Shown here: piece after piece, positions 34,732 through 44,010 of the stretch
How positions within the stretch are numbered: position 1 is the stretch's first letter
Layout of the letters: each line of letters starts with the position of its first letter
From: Bacteroidota bacterium
GTDB lineage: Bacteria > Bacteroidota > Bacteroidia > Chitinophagales > Chitinophagaceae
Direction of reading: 5' to 3'
NCBI GenBank assembly: GCA_018267705.1
Contig: JAFDXX010000004.1
Coordinates: forward strand, 513,197-577,196
Length of the DNA: 64,000 nucleotides
Position numbers and translations under genes: made by a program
The notes under the pieces: model-generated
Databases searched by the model: none
Seen by the model: the letters and a program-made list of their open reading frames with translations, nothing else
Told to the model about the DNA's origin: nothing

Positions 34732-35412
34732 CTATACATCAATTGTTTCTCCAATTTTTGGGAGCAACAATTTTTTATTTGCATCGGCAAAATATTTTAT
34801 TGCCTGTTCTGTATTAATTTTAATAAATCCAAATGTATTGTAATGCACGCCAATTACGGTATTACATTCAACAAAAGTGGCAGCTTTAGCTGCATCTGCA
34901 ACATCCATGGTAAAATTATCTCCAATGGGTAATATGCAATAATTTAGTTTTGCCCATATAGGAATTAGTTGCATGTCTATTGTTAATGCTGTGTCTCCAC
35001 TATAATAAAAATTTCCTTCGGTTGTTGTAAAAATAAAACCCATTGGGCTGCCGCCATAACTGCCATCTGGCAATCCGCTACTGTGTTGGGCAACTACACA
35101 TTTTACGGTTCCAAAACTAAATTGCCATTTACCGCCTGTATTCATGGGATGTGTGTTGGGAACCTCATGTTTATTTAACCATTCATGAATTTCAAAACTG
35201 CAAACAATTTTTGCGTTGGTGCGTTTGGCAATAGTTATACAATCTGCAATATGATCAACATGACCATGGCTTAAGAAAATATAGTCGGCCTCTATTGAAT
35301 GAATGTCAATATCTTTTGCCAATTCATTATAGCTAATAAACGGATCGAATAATATTTTTTTGCCACCTACCTCAACTAAAAAAGTTGAATGGCCATAATA
35401 AGTTAGTTTCAT
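34732..35412 (-). CDS. UPF0173-family metal-dependent hydrolase
   Basis: The 226-residue protein starts MKLTYYGHSTFLVEVGGKKI and has the metallo-beta-lactamase metal motif FLSHGHVDHIADC, GEFYYSGDT-like (NFYYSGDTALTIDMQL) and PIGDNFTMDVADAAKAA. This is the UPF0173 group of MBL-fold hydrolases, of unknown substrate. Its own promoter lies just upstream. It may run into parA. Confidence 0.93.
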   Translation of the reverse strand: MKLTYYGHSTFLVEVGGKKILFDPFISYNELAKDIDIHSIEADYIFLSHGHVDHIADCITIAKRTNAKIVCSFEIHEWLNKHEVPNTHPMNTGGKWQFSFGTVKCVVAQHSSGLPDGSYGGSPMGFIFTTTEGNFYYSGDTALTIDMQLIPIWAKLNYCILPIGDNFTMDVADAAKAATFVECNTVIGVHYNTFGFIKINTEQAIKYFADANKKLLLPKIGETIDV

Positions 35413-35433
35413 GCCTTATGTAATTAAGGGCTG

Positions 35434-35464
35434 CGAAAATACGGTTTGCCTTTTCTTTATACAA
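35434..35464 (-). promoter_or_regulatory. candidate promoter of the UPF0173 gene
   Basis: On the minus strand TTG (35464-35462), 20 bases, then TATTTTCG (35441-35434), one base from TAnnTTTG. It is 21 bases upstream of the ATG. The remainder of the 286-base gap to 35698 is AT-rich without a gene. Confidence 0.4.
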
Positions 35465-35698
35465 CAATATTACCTAATTGCTGTGGGTGTTTTAAAGTAA
35501 ATTTTCAACATTTGGCGGTAAGAAGCAAAAAAAATAAGCTATGGCAGTTTAATAATGAGAGGTTAATAATGGTATAAAAGCATTTTGAGGCAATAATTCA
35601 ATTATTTAATTTTTTTATTTACGAAAATTGCAAAGGCTGCTTTCAATAAAATAAATATTACTTTCATTCGTTACCCTTCACAATAAATGCTTTTATAA

Positions 35699-36946
35699 AT
35701 GAGAAATTCAGGATTTTGGTTAATTATAACAGGTATCATGTTGATAATAGATTTTTATGTGTTTCAAGTAGTAAAATCAGTATCGCAAAATACTTCAGAA
35801 AAAACAAAACTTATTGTTGCAATTATTTATTGGGTTATATCTGTTATGGCATTGGCATTACTTATTTCTTTTCCCTATATACAATATTTTCAAACATCTA
35901 AAACCTTTCGCAATTATGTGTTTTCAATTATTGCCGGATTGTTTTTTGCCAAATTATTAGCATCAGCATTTTTTTTAATTGATGATGTGAGAAGATTATT
36001 TATGTGGATAGGAAGTAAACTTTTTTCAAATACCGGAGCTCATTTTGCCGATGAAGGCGGAAATATTTCACGTTCTGTTTTTATGAATTGGTTGGGTATA
36101 GGAATTGGTGGAACTTTATTTGGAACATTATTATACGGCTTTAGTAATAAATACAACTATCAAGTAAGAAAAGTAAAACTATTTTTTGAAAATTTACCTG
36201 CTGAATTTAAGGGCTTAAAAATTGTACATATAAGTGATATACATAGTGGAAGTTTTCAAAATAAAGAAGCAGTACAACATGGTGTTGATTTGATAATGCA
36301 ACAAAACGCAGATTTAATTTTATTTACGGGAGATTTGGTAAATGACCGACACGAAGAAATGAATGAATATATTGATGTTTTTAATAAACTAAAAGCTCCA
36401 ATGGGCGTGTTTAGCACATTGGGTAATCATGATTATGGAGATTATATTAATTGGCCTTCGCCGCAGGCAAAACAAAAAAATTTAGAACAATTAAAACAAG
36501 TACATGCCATATTGGGTTGGCGTTTATTAATGAATGAACATGTTGTGTTAAATAAACAAAAAGCTGCAATTGCTTTATTAGGAATTGAAAATTGGGGAGC
36601 CAAAGGAAAGTTTCCTAAATATGGGAAAATGAGTGAAGCATATCCGGGAACCGAAAAATATCCATTTAAAATTTTAATGAGTCACGATCCCAGCCATTGG
36701 GATGCAGAAGTAAGAACAAAATATGCTGATATTGATTTAATGTTGGCAGGCCATACACATGGTTTTCAGTTTGGAATAGAAAACCCATATTTTAAATGGA
36801 GCCCCGTGCAATGGATGTATAAACAATGGGCAGGTTTATATGAAGAAGGCAAACAAAAATTATATGTAAACCGAGGTTTTGGATTTATTGGTTATCCGGG
36901 AAGAGTGGGTATTTTACCTGAAATTACTTTAATTGAATTGGGATAA
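35699..36946 (+). CDS. membrane-bound metallophosphoesterase
   Basis: The 415-residue protein has four membrane segments in its first half (about 7-25, 38-60, 72-93, 135-155), then a calcineurin-like phosphoesterase domain: KIVHISDIHSGSF, ILFTGDLVNDR, FSTLGNHDYGD, MSHDPSHWD and LAGHTHGFQFG supply the two-metal site. Related to YkuE/YaeI phosphodiesterases, some acting on envelope lipids. Substrate unknown. It stands alone. Confidence 0.92.
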   Translation: MRNSGFWLIITGIMLIIDFYVFQVVKSVSQNTSEKTKLIVAIIYWVISVMALALLISFPYIQYFQTSKTFRNYVFSIIAGLFFAKLLASAFFLIDDVRRLFMWIGSKLFSNTGAHFADEGGNISRSVFMNWLGIGIGGTLFGTLLYGFSNKYNYQVRKVKLFFENLPAEFKGLKIVHISDIHSGSFQNKEAVQHGVDLIMQQNADLILFTGDLVNDRHEEMNEYIDVFNKLKAPMGVFSTLGNHDYGDYINWPSPQAKQKNLEQLKQVHAILGWRLLMNEHVVLNKQKAAIALLGIENWGAKGKFPKYGKMSEAYPGTEKYPFKILMSHDPSHWDAEVRTKYADIDLMLAGHTHGFQFGIENPYFKWSPVQWMYKQWAGLYEEGKQKLYVNRGFGFIGYPGRVGILPEITLIELG

Positions 36947-36979
36947 CATTTCATAAATTAACATTTATTATTTTATCTT

Positions 36980-37010
36980 TTTGTCAAAAGAAAATTAGAA
37001 ACCATCTTTG
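36980..37010 (+). promoter_or_regulatory. promoter of the 37049 barrel gene
   Basis: TTTG (36980-36983), exactly 19 bases, then CATCTTTG (37003-37010), one base from TAnnTTTG. It is the best-spaced promoter seen in the window, 38 bases before the ATG. Confidence 0.6.
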
Positions 37011-37048
37011 GCATAATCATTGAAAAAGTAATTCTCAAATTAAAAAAA

Positions 37049-37621
37049 ATGAAAAAAATTATTATCCTTTCTTCAATTATTTTAGGCATTGGCATTACCG
37101 GTTTTTCTCAGGGCTTTCATATAGGTGCTAAAGTAGGTGCCAATGCAAATAAAATTAATGGGCAATCTTTTAATAATGGTTTTAATCTTGGTTATCAATT
37201 AGGCGGTTTTGCTGAAATAGATTTTAGCAAAACAATAGGCATTCAGCCCGAAGTATTGTTTAGCCAATCTCAAACCACCACCACAAATTTTAACAGTAAC
37301 CTTACACCCAATTCAAATGCTGATTTTAATTACTTATCTATTCCTATTTTGTTAAGAATAAATACCGGAAAATTAGTAACACTTCATGTTGGTCCTCAAT
37401 ACAGCATTTTAGTAAGTAACAGTAAAACCTTTGTGCAAAATGGTTCGGATGCGTTTAAAAATGGAGATTTTGCAATGGTAGCAGGTTTGCAATTAAATTT
37501 AGGCAGCTTAAGAGTGTATGGCCGTTATAATATTGGTTTAAGCAATTTAAATGATATTGATAATAAAGAACAATGGAAAAGCCAACAAATTCAGGTAGGG
37601 CTTGGTTTAAAAATATTCTAA
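37049..37621 (+). CDS. PorT-like outer-membrane beta-barrel protein
   Basis: The 190-residue protein has a signal peptide (IIILSSIILGIGITGFSQG) and the repeated strand pattern of the outer-membrane barrel family (GFHIGAKVGANANKINGQSF, GYQLGGFAEIDFSKTIGIQP, and LRINTGKLVTLHVGPQYSIL). It resembles PorT-family or opacity-type barrels; the type IX secretion subunit PorT itself is usually larger, so I give no symbol. It has a well-spaced promoter and a strong terminator and so is a single-gene unit. Confidence 0.84.
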   Translation: MKKIIILSSIILGIGITGFSQGFHIGAKVGANANKINGQSFNNGFNLGYQLGGFAEIDFSKTIGIQPEVLFSQSQTTTTNFNSNLTPNSNADFNYLSIPILLRINTGKLVTLHVGPQYSILVSNSKTFVQNGSDAFKNGDFAMVAGLQLNLGSLRVYGRYNIGLSNLNDIDNKEQWKSQQIQVGLGLKIF

Positions 37622-37642
37622 CCTATTCAATTCATATTTATA

Positions 37643-37672
37643 AAACACACTGTTAAACGGTGTGTTTTTAGT
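37643..37672 (+). terminator. intrinsic terminator after the 37049 barrel gene
   Basis: AAACACACTG (37643-37652) pairs with CGGTGTGTTT (37658-37667), one wobble, 5-base loop, followed by TTAGTTTT. Confidence 0.85.
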
Positions 37673-37802
37673 TTTATACAATGCCATTTTGTACTAATTT
37701 TTGCACTAAAATTCCTGTGGCATTAATATTGACTATTTTGCACCACTTATAAAATAAGAGATTTACTGCTGTTATGGCATATTAATTTTTTTTGCAAAAC
37801 TT

Positions 37803-40196
37803 ATGAATACAAATAAATTTTTTTCAAGTGAAGATGAACAAGATTTCTTACCAATCATCCCTTTAAATGAACAAGATGATAATGATAAAACCACTATTCC
37901 TAATACATTACCCATTCTTCCATTAAGAAATACCGTATTATTTCCGGGCGTGGTTATACCTATTACTGTTGGTAGAGATAAAAGTATAAAAGCCGTAAAC
38001 GATGCTTATAAAGGAGATAAATTAATTGGTGTTGTAGCACAAAAAGATACTAATATAGAAGATCCTGAAGCAAAAGATTTATGCAATGTTGGAACAGTAG
38101 CCAAAATTGTAAAACTAATAAAAATGCCCGATGGAGGCACCACTATTATTATTCAAGGAAAGAAACGTTTTGAATTAACACAATTAGTGAGTGAAGACCC
38201 ATATTTTACTGCTGCCATAAAAATTTTAGAAGATGAGGTAAAAGAAAATGATGAAGATTTTAATGCCTATGTAAGTTCAATAAAAGATTTAGCAACACGT
38301 ATTATTCAACTTTCTCCCAACCTTCCTGCAGAGGCATCTATTATTTTAAAAAGCATTGAAAGCCCCGCATTCTTAATAAATTTTGTAAGTAGTAATTTAA
38401 ACAGTGGGTTAGATGAAAAACAAGGGTTATTAGAAACAAACGATGTAAAATTTCGTTCAGAAAAATTAGTTCAAATATTACAAAAAGAATTACAGTTTGC
38501 AGAATTAAAAGATAAAGTAACCAACAAAACTCGTACAGAACTTGATAAACAACAACGCGAATACTTTTTACAACAACAATTAAAAAGTATTAAAGATGAA
38601 TTAGGCGGAGACTCGAACGATAAGGAATTGGCAGAAATGAAAAAGAAAGCCGAAACCAAAAAATTTACCGAAGCAGCAAAAACAATGTTTACAACCAATA
38701 TTGCCAAGCTGGAGAGAATGCATCCATCAACACCTGATTATTCGGTTGTTTATAATCATACAGATTTATTATTGGATTTACCTTGGAATGAATTTACAGA
38801 AGACAATTACGATTTAAAAAATGCAAAAAAAATTTTAGATGCAGACCATTACGGAATGCAAAAAATTAAAACTCGCATTTTAGAATATTTGGCTGTTTTA
38901 AAATTAAAAGGCGATATGAAAAGCCCCATACTTTGTTTTGTGGGCCCTCCGGGAATAGGTAAAACATCATTGGGCAAAAGTATAGCACATGCTGTTGGCA
39001 GAAAATATACACGCGTTAGCTTAGGTGGTTTGCATGATGAAAGTGAAATACGCGGGCATCGTAAAACATACATTGGTGCAATGCCCGGAAGAATTTTACA
39101 AAATATCCGTAAAGTAAAATCATCTAATCCTGTAATGATTTTAGATGAAGTAGATAAAATAGGAAACGATCATCGTGGAGACCCTTCCTCTGCATTATTA
39201 GAAGTATTAGACCCCGAACAAAACAATACTTTTTACGATAATTATTTAGAATTAGAATATGATTTAAGTAAAGTATTATTTATAGCAACAGCAAACAATA
39301 TACAAAACATTCAACCCGCATTAAGAGACCGTTTAGAAATTATTGATTTAAGCGGGTATGCTATTGAGGAGAAAGTTGAAATTGCCAAACGTCATTTAAT
39401 TCCTAAACAAAAAGAAGCACACGGGTTACTAAAAAATAATTTTAAAATAGCCGATACGGTTATTGAAAAAACCATCGAAAATTATACAAGAGAAAGTGGT
39501 GTGCGAGAATTAGACAGGCAACTGGCTTCTATTATGCGTTATCAGGCAAAAGAAGTTGCCACCAAAGGAAAACTAAAACCAACTTTAACCAATACCGATG
39601 TTCAAAAAATATTAGGCCAGCCACGCTATAGCAATGAAATTTATAAAACAGCTAATATGCCCGGTGTAGCTGTAGGCCTTGCGTGGACTTATGTTGGCGG
39701 AGATATTTTATTTATTGAAACTGCTTTAAGCGAAGGAAAAGGAGAATTAAAATTAACCGGAAACCTTGGTAATGTAATGAAAGAAAGTGCAACCACTGCA
39801 TTAACTTATTTACAAACACATGCCAAAAAATATGCAATTGATAATGATACTTTTACAAAGAAAGCCATTCACATACATGTACCCGAAGGTGCAACACCTA
39901 AAGATGGCCCGAGTGCAGGAATAACAATGCTTACAGCTTTAACATCTGCCTTTACAAATAGAAAAGTAAAACCTTACTTAGCTATGACGGGCGAGATTAC
40001 TTTACGCGGGCAAGTATTACCTGTAGGAGGTATTAAAGAAAAAGTGTTAGCAGCAAAACGTGCAGGTTTAAAAGAAATTATTATGTGTTGGCAAAATGAA
40101 AAAGATGTACAAGAAATTGATAGCAATTTTATTAAAGGCATGCAATTTCATTATGTAAAAACCATGCAGCAGGTATTAGAAATTGCATTGGTATAA
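37803..40196 (+). CDS. lon: ATP-dependent protease Lon
   Basis: Lon degrades damaged and regulatory proteins in the cytosol. The 797-residue protein has the N-terminal substrate domain (TLPILPLRNTVLFPGVVIPI), the AAA+ domain with Walker A FVGPPGIGKTSLGKSI and Walker B PVMILDEVDKIG, and the protease domain with the Ser704/Lys745 dyad (KDGPSAGITM, VGGIKEKVLAAKRAG). All catalytic elements are intact. It is monocistronic, with a strong terminator after it. Confidence 0.98.
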   Translation: MNTNKFFSSEDEQDFLPIIPLNEQDDNDKTTIPNTLPILPLRNTVLFPGVVIPITVGRDKSIKAVNDAYKGDKLIGVVAQKDTNIEDPEAKDLCNVGTVAKIVKLIKMPDGGTTIIIQGKKRFELTQLVSEDPYFTAAIKILEDEVKENDEDFNAYVSSIKDLATRIIQLSPNLPAEASIILKSIESPAFLINFVSSNLNSGLDEKQGLLETNDVKFRSEKLVQILQKELQFAELKDKVTNKTRTELDKQQREYFLQQQLKSIKDELGGDSNDKELAEMKKKAETKKFTEAAKTMFTTNIAKLERMHPSTPDYSVVYNHTDLLLDLPWNEFTEDNYDLKNAKKILDADHYGMQKIKTRILEYLAVLKLKGDMKSPILCFVGPPGIGKTSLGKSIAHAVGRKYTRVSLGGLHDESEIRGHRKTYIGAMPGRILQNIRKVKSSNPVMILDEVDKIGNDHRGDPSSALLEVLDPEQNNTFYDNYLELEYDLSKVLFIATANNIQNIQPALRDRLEIIDLSGYAIEEKVEIAKRHLIPKQKEAHGLLKNNFKIADTVIEKTIENYTRESGVRELDRQLASIMRYQAKEVATKGKLKPTLTNTDVQKILGQPRYSNEIYKTANMPGVAVGLAWTYVGGDILFIETALSEGKGELKLTGNLGNVMKESATTALTYLQTHAKKYAIDNDTFTKKAIHIHVPEGATPKDGPSAGITMLTALTSAFTNRKVKPYLAMTGEITLRGQVLPVGGIKEKVLAAKRAGLKEIIMCWQNEKDVQEIDSNFIKGMQFHYVKTMQQVLEIALV

Positions 40197-40222
40197 AACA
40201 ATATTCATTCAATAACTATTAT

Positions 40223-40254
40223 AGGTTTGTGTTTTCACAAACCTTTTGTTTTTT
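40223..40254 (+). terminator. intrinsic terminator after lon
   Basis: AGGTTTGTG (40223-40231) and CACAAACCT (40236-40244) are perfect 9-bp arms with a TTTT loop, followed by TTTGTTTTTT. Confidence 0.88.
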
Positions 40255-40322
40255 GTAATGGTTTACTAACACCCGAACTAAAGCATTCTTTTAATTTTAA
40301 AAACATTTACTTTCATTGCTGA

Positions 40323-41351
40323 ATGAAAAAAATTATTGTCTTATTTTTTTTAATAATTTCTAATACTATTGTTGCTCAAAATTTAGGAGGCAATACTGTA
40401 TTTAATTTTCTTTCGCAACCCAATACTGCACAGGTTTCTGCATTAGGGGGTATTAATATTTCTAATATAAGTAAAGATGCCGGAATGATTTTTCAAAATC
40501 CTGCATTGTTAAGAACAGAAATGCAACAACAAGTTAATACATCATTCAACAGTTTTGTTGCAGGTATTAAAAATTATAGCCTTACTACTGCATTTTATTC
40601 AGAAAAAACAAATACGAATATAGCATTAGGTATTAATTATTTTAATTATGGTTCTACTACTCAAACAGATGCATCTGGAAATATTTATGGAGAATTTAAA
40701 CCTAATGATTATGTTGTTCAACTTACTGCATCAAAAAAATATTTAGAAAGATGGTGGTATGGTGCAACTTTAAAATTTGCTTCAAGTAATTATGGAATAT
40801 ATAAAAGCAATGGCATTGCAATGGATTTAGGAATAACTTATTATGATAGTTCTAATTTTTTTCAAGCAAGTATGGTATTTAAAAATATTGGTACACAATT
40901 AAAAGCATACGATGGTGCAGGAAAAGAGCAATTGCCTTTTGATTTACAAATTGGTATAACTAAAAGATTATTAAAAGCTCCATTACAGTTTTCTTTAACA
41001 GCACACCATTTACAAGCATTTAATATTTATTATAATGATACTGCTTTTAATGCTTTGCAAGGAGATGATAGTTATTTGAATAATAAATTCACATTGCAAA
41101 AAATATTCTCGCATTTAGTATTTGCTACTCAAATTTTTATTGATGAAAAATTAGAAGCAACCATTGGTTATAATTTTTTGCGTCGGTATGATTTGAATGC
41201 ATATAATGTTGCCAATGGTTTAAACGGCTTTACCTTTGGCGTGGGCGTATTATTAAAAAAAATGCATATACGTTATGCAACCGGATTTTATCAAAAAAAT
41301 ATGTTCCATCAATTTAGTTTAAATTTTAATTGGAAGGGAGATGGGTTATAG
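40323..41351 (+). CDS. porQ: type IX secretion system protein PorQ
   Basis: PorQ is an outer-membrane barrel that with PorU, PorV and PorZ forms the attachment complex of the type IX secretion system. The 342-residue protein has a signal peptide (IIVLFFLIISNTIVAQ), then FNFLSQPNTAQVSALGGINI and GMIFQNPALLRTEMQQQVN, and the barrel ending FSLNFNWKGDGL. These match the PorQ family. No other T9SS gene is in the window, and the gene is alone in its direction. Confidence 0.9.
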   Translation: MKKIIVLFFLIISNTIVAQNLGGNTVFNFLSQPNTAQVSALGGINISNISKDAGMIFQNPALLRTEMQQQVNTSFNSFVAGIKNYSLTTAFYSEKTNTNIALGINYFNYGSTTQTDASGNIYGEFKPNDYVVQLTASKKYLERWWYGATLKFASSNYGIYKSNGIAMDLGITYYDSSNFFQASMVFKNIGTQLKAYDGAGKEQLPFDLQIGITKRLLKAPLQFSLTAHHLQAFNIYYNDTAFNALQGDDSYLNNKFTLQKIFSHLVFATQIFIDEKLEATIGYNFLRRYDLNAYNVANGLNGFTFGVGVLLKKMHIRYATGFYQKNMFHQFSLNFNWKGDGL

Positions 41352-41415
41352 CTTTTGTTGAACAAAATTGGCATATTTACAATGCTTTATTGCTGCATGT
41401 AATAATTAAAAATAA

Positions 41416-41444
41416 AATTGCTCCCGCTTTTTGCAGGAGCAATT
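41416..41444 (-). terminator. intrinsic terminator after the DegP gene
   Basis: AATTGCTCC (41416-41424) and GGAGCAATT (41436-41444) are perfect 9-bp arms. Read on the minus strand the stem is followed by TTTATTTTTAATT, so it should end the DegP transcript; on the plus strand there is no T run for porQ. Confidence 0.8.
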
Positions 41445-41471
41445 GATAAATATGTTGAGTAATATTTTATT

Positions 41472-42983
41472 TTAATCCTCACTAACTTTTACAGGGTATC
41501 TGTATGTTTCTGTATATCCCGGATAAATACCATCTAAATATACTGTTCCTTGTACGTTTGCTAAAGCAGATTTAAAATCATCTAAGTTCTTAATAGATGT
41601 TCCATTTACAGCAGTAATAATAAATCCTTCTTGAATACGGCTTTGTTTTAATGCACCATCGTTAATTTTTTTAATTACTACTCCGCCTGAAATTTCATTG
41701 GTTTTTGCAGTTTTTCCATCAACATTATCAAACTCGGCTCCTAACTTTTCTATTATATTTTTATTTTTTACAATATCAACATTACCTGCTTTATTTTTTA
41801 ATGTTAATTCAACTGTATTTTCTTTTCCATCACGTGTATAGGTAATAGTAATTTTATCTCCGGGTTTATAGCGAGATACTTGTTCAACCATTTCAGGACC
41901 CGTTGCTACTTTAATGCCGTTTACTTTTGTAATAAAATCTCCTTTTTTAATACCGGCTATTTTTGCTGCTCCACCATCTGGTACTTCTAACACATAAACA
42001 CCATCTCCATCTTTAATACCTTCTTGCTTTTTTTGTTCGTCTGTTAAATCTCCATTGGCATAACTAATGCCGATATAAGCACGTTGTACGGTTCCGTATT
42101 TAATAATATCAGCAACTACTTTTTTGGTAATGTTTACTGGTATTGCATAAGATACACCTGCATAATAACCTGTACCTGATGCTATGGCAGAGTTAATTCC
42201 AATTAGTTCTCCATTAGTATTAATTAATGCACCACCACTATTACCGGGATTTACTGCAGCATCTGTTTGAATAAAAGATTCTACTGCATTTTTTACGGCA
42301 CCATCTCGGCTATTAATGCCTATGCTTCTTGATTTTGCACTAATGATACCTGCACTTACTGTAACATCTAAATTTAATGGATAACCAATGGCTAATACCC
42401 ATTGGCCCACTTTAGTATCATCACTGTTTCCATACACTAAATAAGGAAAATTATGTCCATCAATTTTTATTACTGCAATGTCGCTACTTGGGTCTGTGCC
42501 TATAACTGTTGCTTTATAAGATTTTCTGTTAGGAAGTGTAACATTAATTTCATCTGCACCTTCTACAACGTGGTTATTGGTTACAATATATCCATCTTCA
42601 CTAATTAAAACACCGCTACCGCTTGCACGTTGCTCAGGAATAATTCTTTGTTGATTACCAAATAAATCACCAAACATATCATCTCCAAAAAAATCTCCAA
42701 AAGGGTTGCTTCTGCGTGGTAAGTTATTGCTAACCTGTTTTGCTTTTGTTTTTGTTTTAATATGCACTACTGCGGGTGTTGCTGCAGTAGCTGCTTGTGT
42801 AAAATCTACCGGACCAACGGGTGCATTGCTATTATTAAAAAAGCCGGCATAATTTACGGGTACTTTACCCGGTTGTTGTATACCTGCTGTTTGGTATTGA
42901 ATGTATTTTCCGTAACCCCAAACGCTGCCTATTGCTGTAGCAGCACTAATACCTATAACTGCTAAAATGTTTTTGACTGTCAT
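41472..42983 (-). CDS. periplasmic serine protease, DegP/HtrA family
   Basis: The 503-residue protein has an N-terminal membrane anchor or signal (about 5-22), a trypsin-like domain with catalytic His138 (NNHVVEGA), Asp168 (DPSSDIAVIKI) and Ser249 (NPGNSGGAL), and two PDZ domains (about 305-400 and 420-500). It degrades or refolds misfolded envelope proteins. A Pro/Asn-rich linker with FGDFFGDDMFGDLFGN precedes the protease domain. It is a single-gene unit. Confidence 0.95.
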   Translation of the reverse strand: MTVKNILAVIGISAATAIGSVWGYGKYIQYQTAGIQQPGKVPVNYAGFFNNSNAPVGPVDFTQAATAATPAVVHIKTKTKAKQVSNNLPRRSNPFGDFFGDDMFGDLFGNQQRIIPEQRASGSGVLISEDGYIVTNNHVVEGADEINVTLPNRKSYKATVIGTDPSSDIAVIKIDGHNFPYLVYGNSDDTKVGQWVLAIGYPLNLDVTVSAGIISAKSRSIGINSRDGAVKNAVESFIQTDAAVNPGNSGGALINTNGELIGINSAIASGTGYYAGVSYAIPVNITKKVVADIIKYGTVQRAYIGISYANGDLTDEQKKQEGIKDGDGVYVLEVPDGGAAKIAGIKKGDFITKVNGIKVATGPEMVEQVSRYKPGDKITITYTRDGKENTVELTLKNKAGNVDIVKNKNIIEKLGAEFDNVDGKTAKTNEISGGVVIKKINDGALKQSRIQEGFIITAVNGTSIKNLDDFKSALANVQGTVYLDGIYPGYTETYRYPVKVSED

Positions 42984-43104
42984 ACCTATAAATTTTTATA
43001 TTATACTTCAAATTGTATGCCTTTATGATTGCAAGTAAGTAAATCTGTTTAAAAGTCAGTTTACCAATAAGCATATTTAACACTTGTTTTACTAACAGCA
43101 CACA

Positions 43105-43905
43105 TTAATAAGTTTTTAGTGATGTTTTAATTACAGAATCTTTTTGTGCTGAGGTTAAATTATAGTTGTATTGGTATAATGCACCTTCCCAATCTCCATA
43201 AGATGGATTGGGTAATACAATAAATTTCTTTCCGAATAATGAAGAATTGTTTTGCACGTTTTGTAAACGTTCTGCTTCTGTTTTTTTATCAAATAAATTA
43301 CTAAAATCGCTAAGATTATCTCCTAACAATAAAACAATTTCGTGTGTTGCACTTACTGTTTGCCTTCTTGTTTCTTTGCTTGATGTTGTTTGTTTGGTTA
43401 TTAAGTGGGCTTCATCTGCAAAAGGGAAACCAAATAGTTGTAAATTTTTTAATGTAGCGGCTCTTTCTTTTTCTTCTCTGTTGGTAATATAAAATACTTC
43501 TACATTTTTTGTAGATGCATAGCTGAAAAATGTTTTTGCTCCTGCTAAAGTATCTGCACTACTTTTTGCTGTCCATTCCATCCAGGATGCTAAATCGTAA
43601 TCTTTATTCTGTAGACTTTGATGCACGGCATAGGGGCTGTTATCTAACATAGTTTCATCAATATCTGTTACAACAGCTAATGGTTTTGTGTGTGTTTGTT
43701 GTAAGGCTTCATTTAAGCGAAGTGTTGCAATATTGTATGCTTGAAAACATAAAGCTTTGTATTCTGCTGCACGTTGTTGAAATACGGCAGCAAACATTTT
43801 TCCATCAACAGAAATTGGTTTTGTTAATGTATTTGTTTGAATATTTTTTTGTGAAGTAGAACAAGCTGCTAATACAATAAAAATGAATATTGAAATTTTT
43901 TTCAT
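43105..43905 (-). CDS. acid phosphatase lipoprotein, e(P4) class (5'-nucleotidase)
   Basis: The 266-residue protein is a HAD-type acid phosphatase of the HelA/e(P4) group. It has a lipoprotein signal (ISIFIFIVLAACSTS), the catalytic DxDxT site VVTDIDETMLDNSPYA, VFYITNREE and LLLGDNLSDF. Such enzymes release nucleosides or phosphate at the cell surface. The ATG at 43905 gives a proper signal; an in-frame start at 43944 does not. Confidence 0.92.
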   Translation of the reverse strand: MKKISIFIFIVLAACSTSQKNIQTNTLTKPISVDGKMFAAVFQQRAAEYKALCFQAYNIATLRLNEALQQTHTKPLAVVTDIDETMLDNSPYAVHQSLQNKDYDLASWMEWTAKSSADTLAGAKTFFSYASTKNVEVFYITNREEKERAATLKNLQLFGFPFADEAHLITKQTTSSKETRRQTVSATHEIVLLLGDNLSDFSNLFDKKTEAERLQNVQNNSSLFGKKFIVLPNPSYGDWEGALYQYNYNLTSAQKDSVIKTSLKTY

Positions 43906-44010
43906 TGAAAATAAATTTGTTTCAAAGCTACAAGTTAATTGCAAATACGTGCAACTTATAACTAATGAAATTTTGAGTTTGTTTTTTAATCATTTATCAT
44001 AAAAAGAAAA

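Noticed and set aside
37049..41351. T9SS cluster around porQ and the PorT-like barrel
   Set aside because: Lon separates them, each has its own terminator or promoter, and no further por genes are present; the barrel is too small to be called PorT safely.
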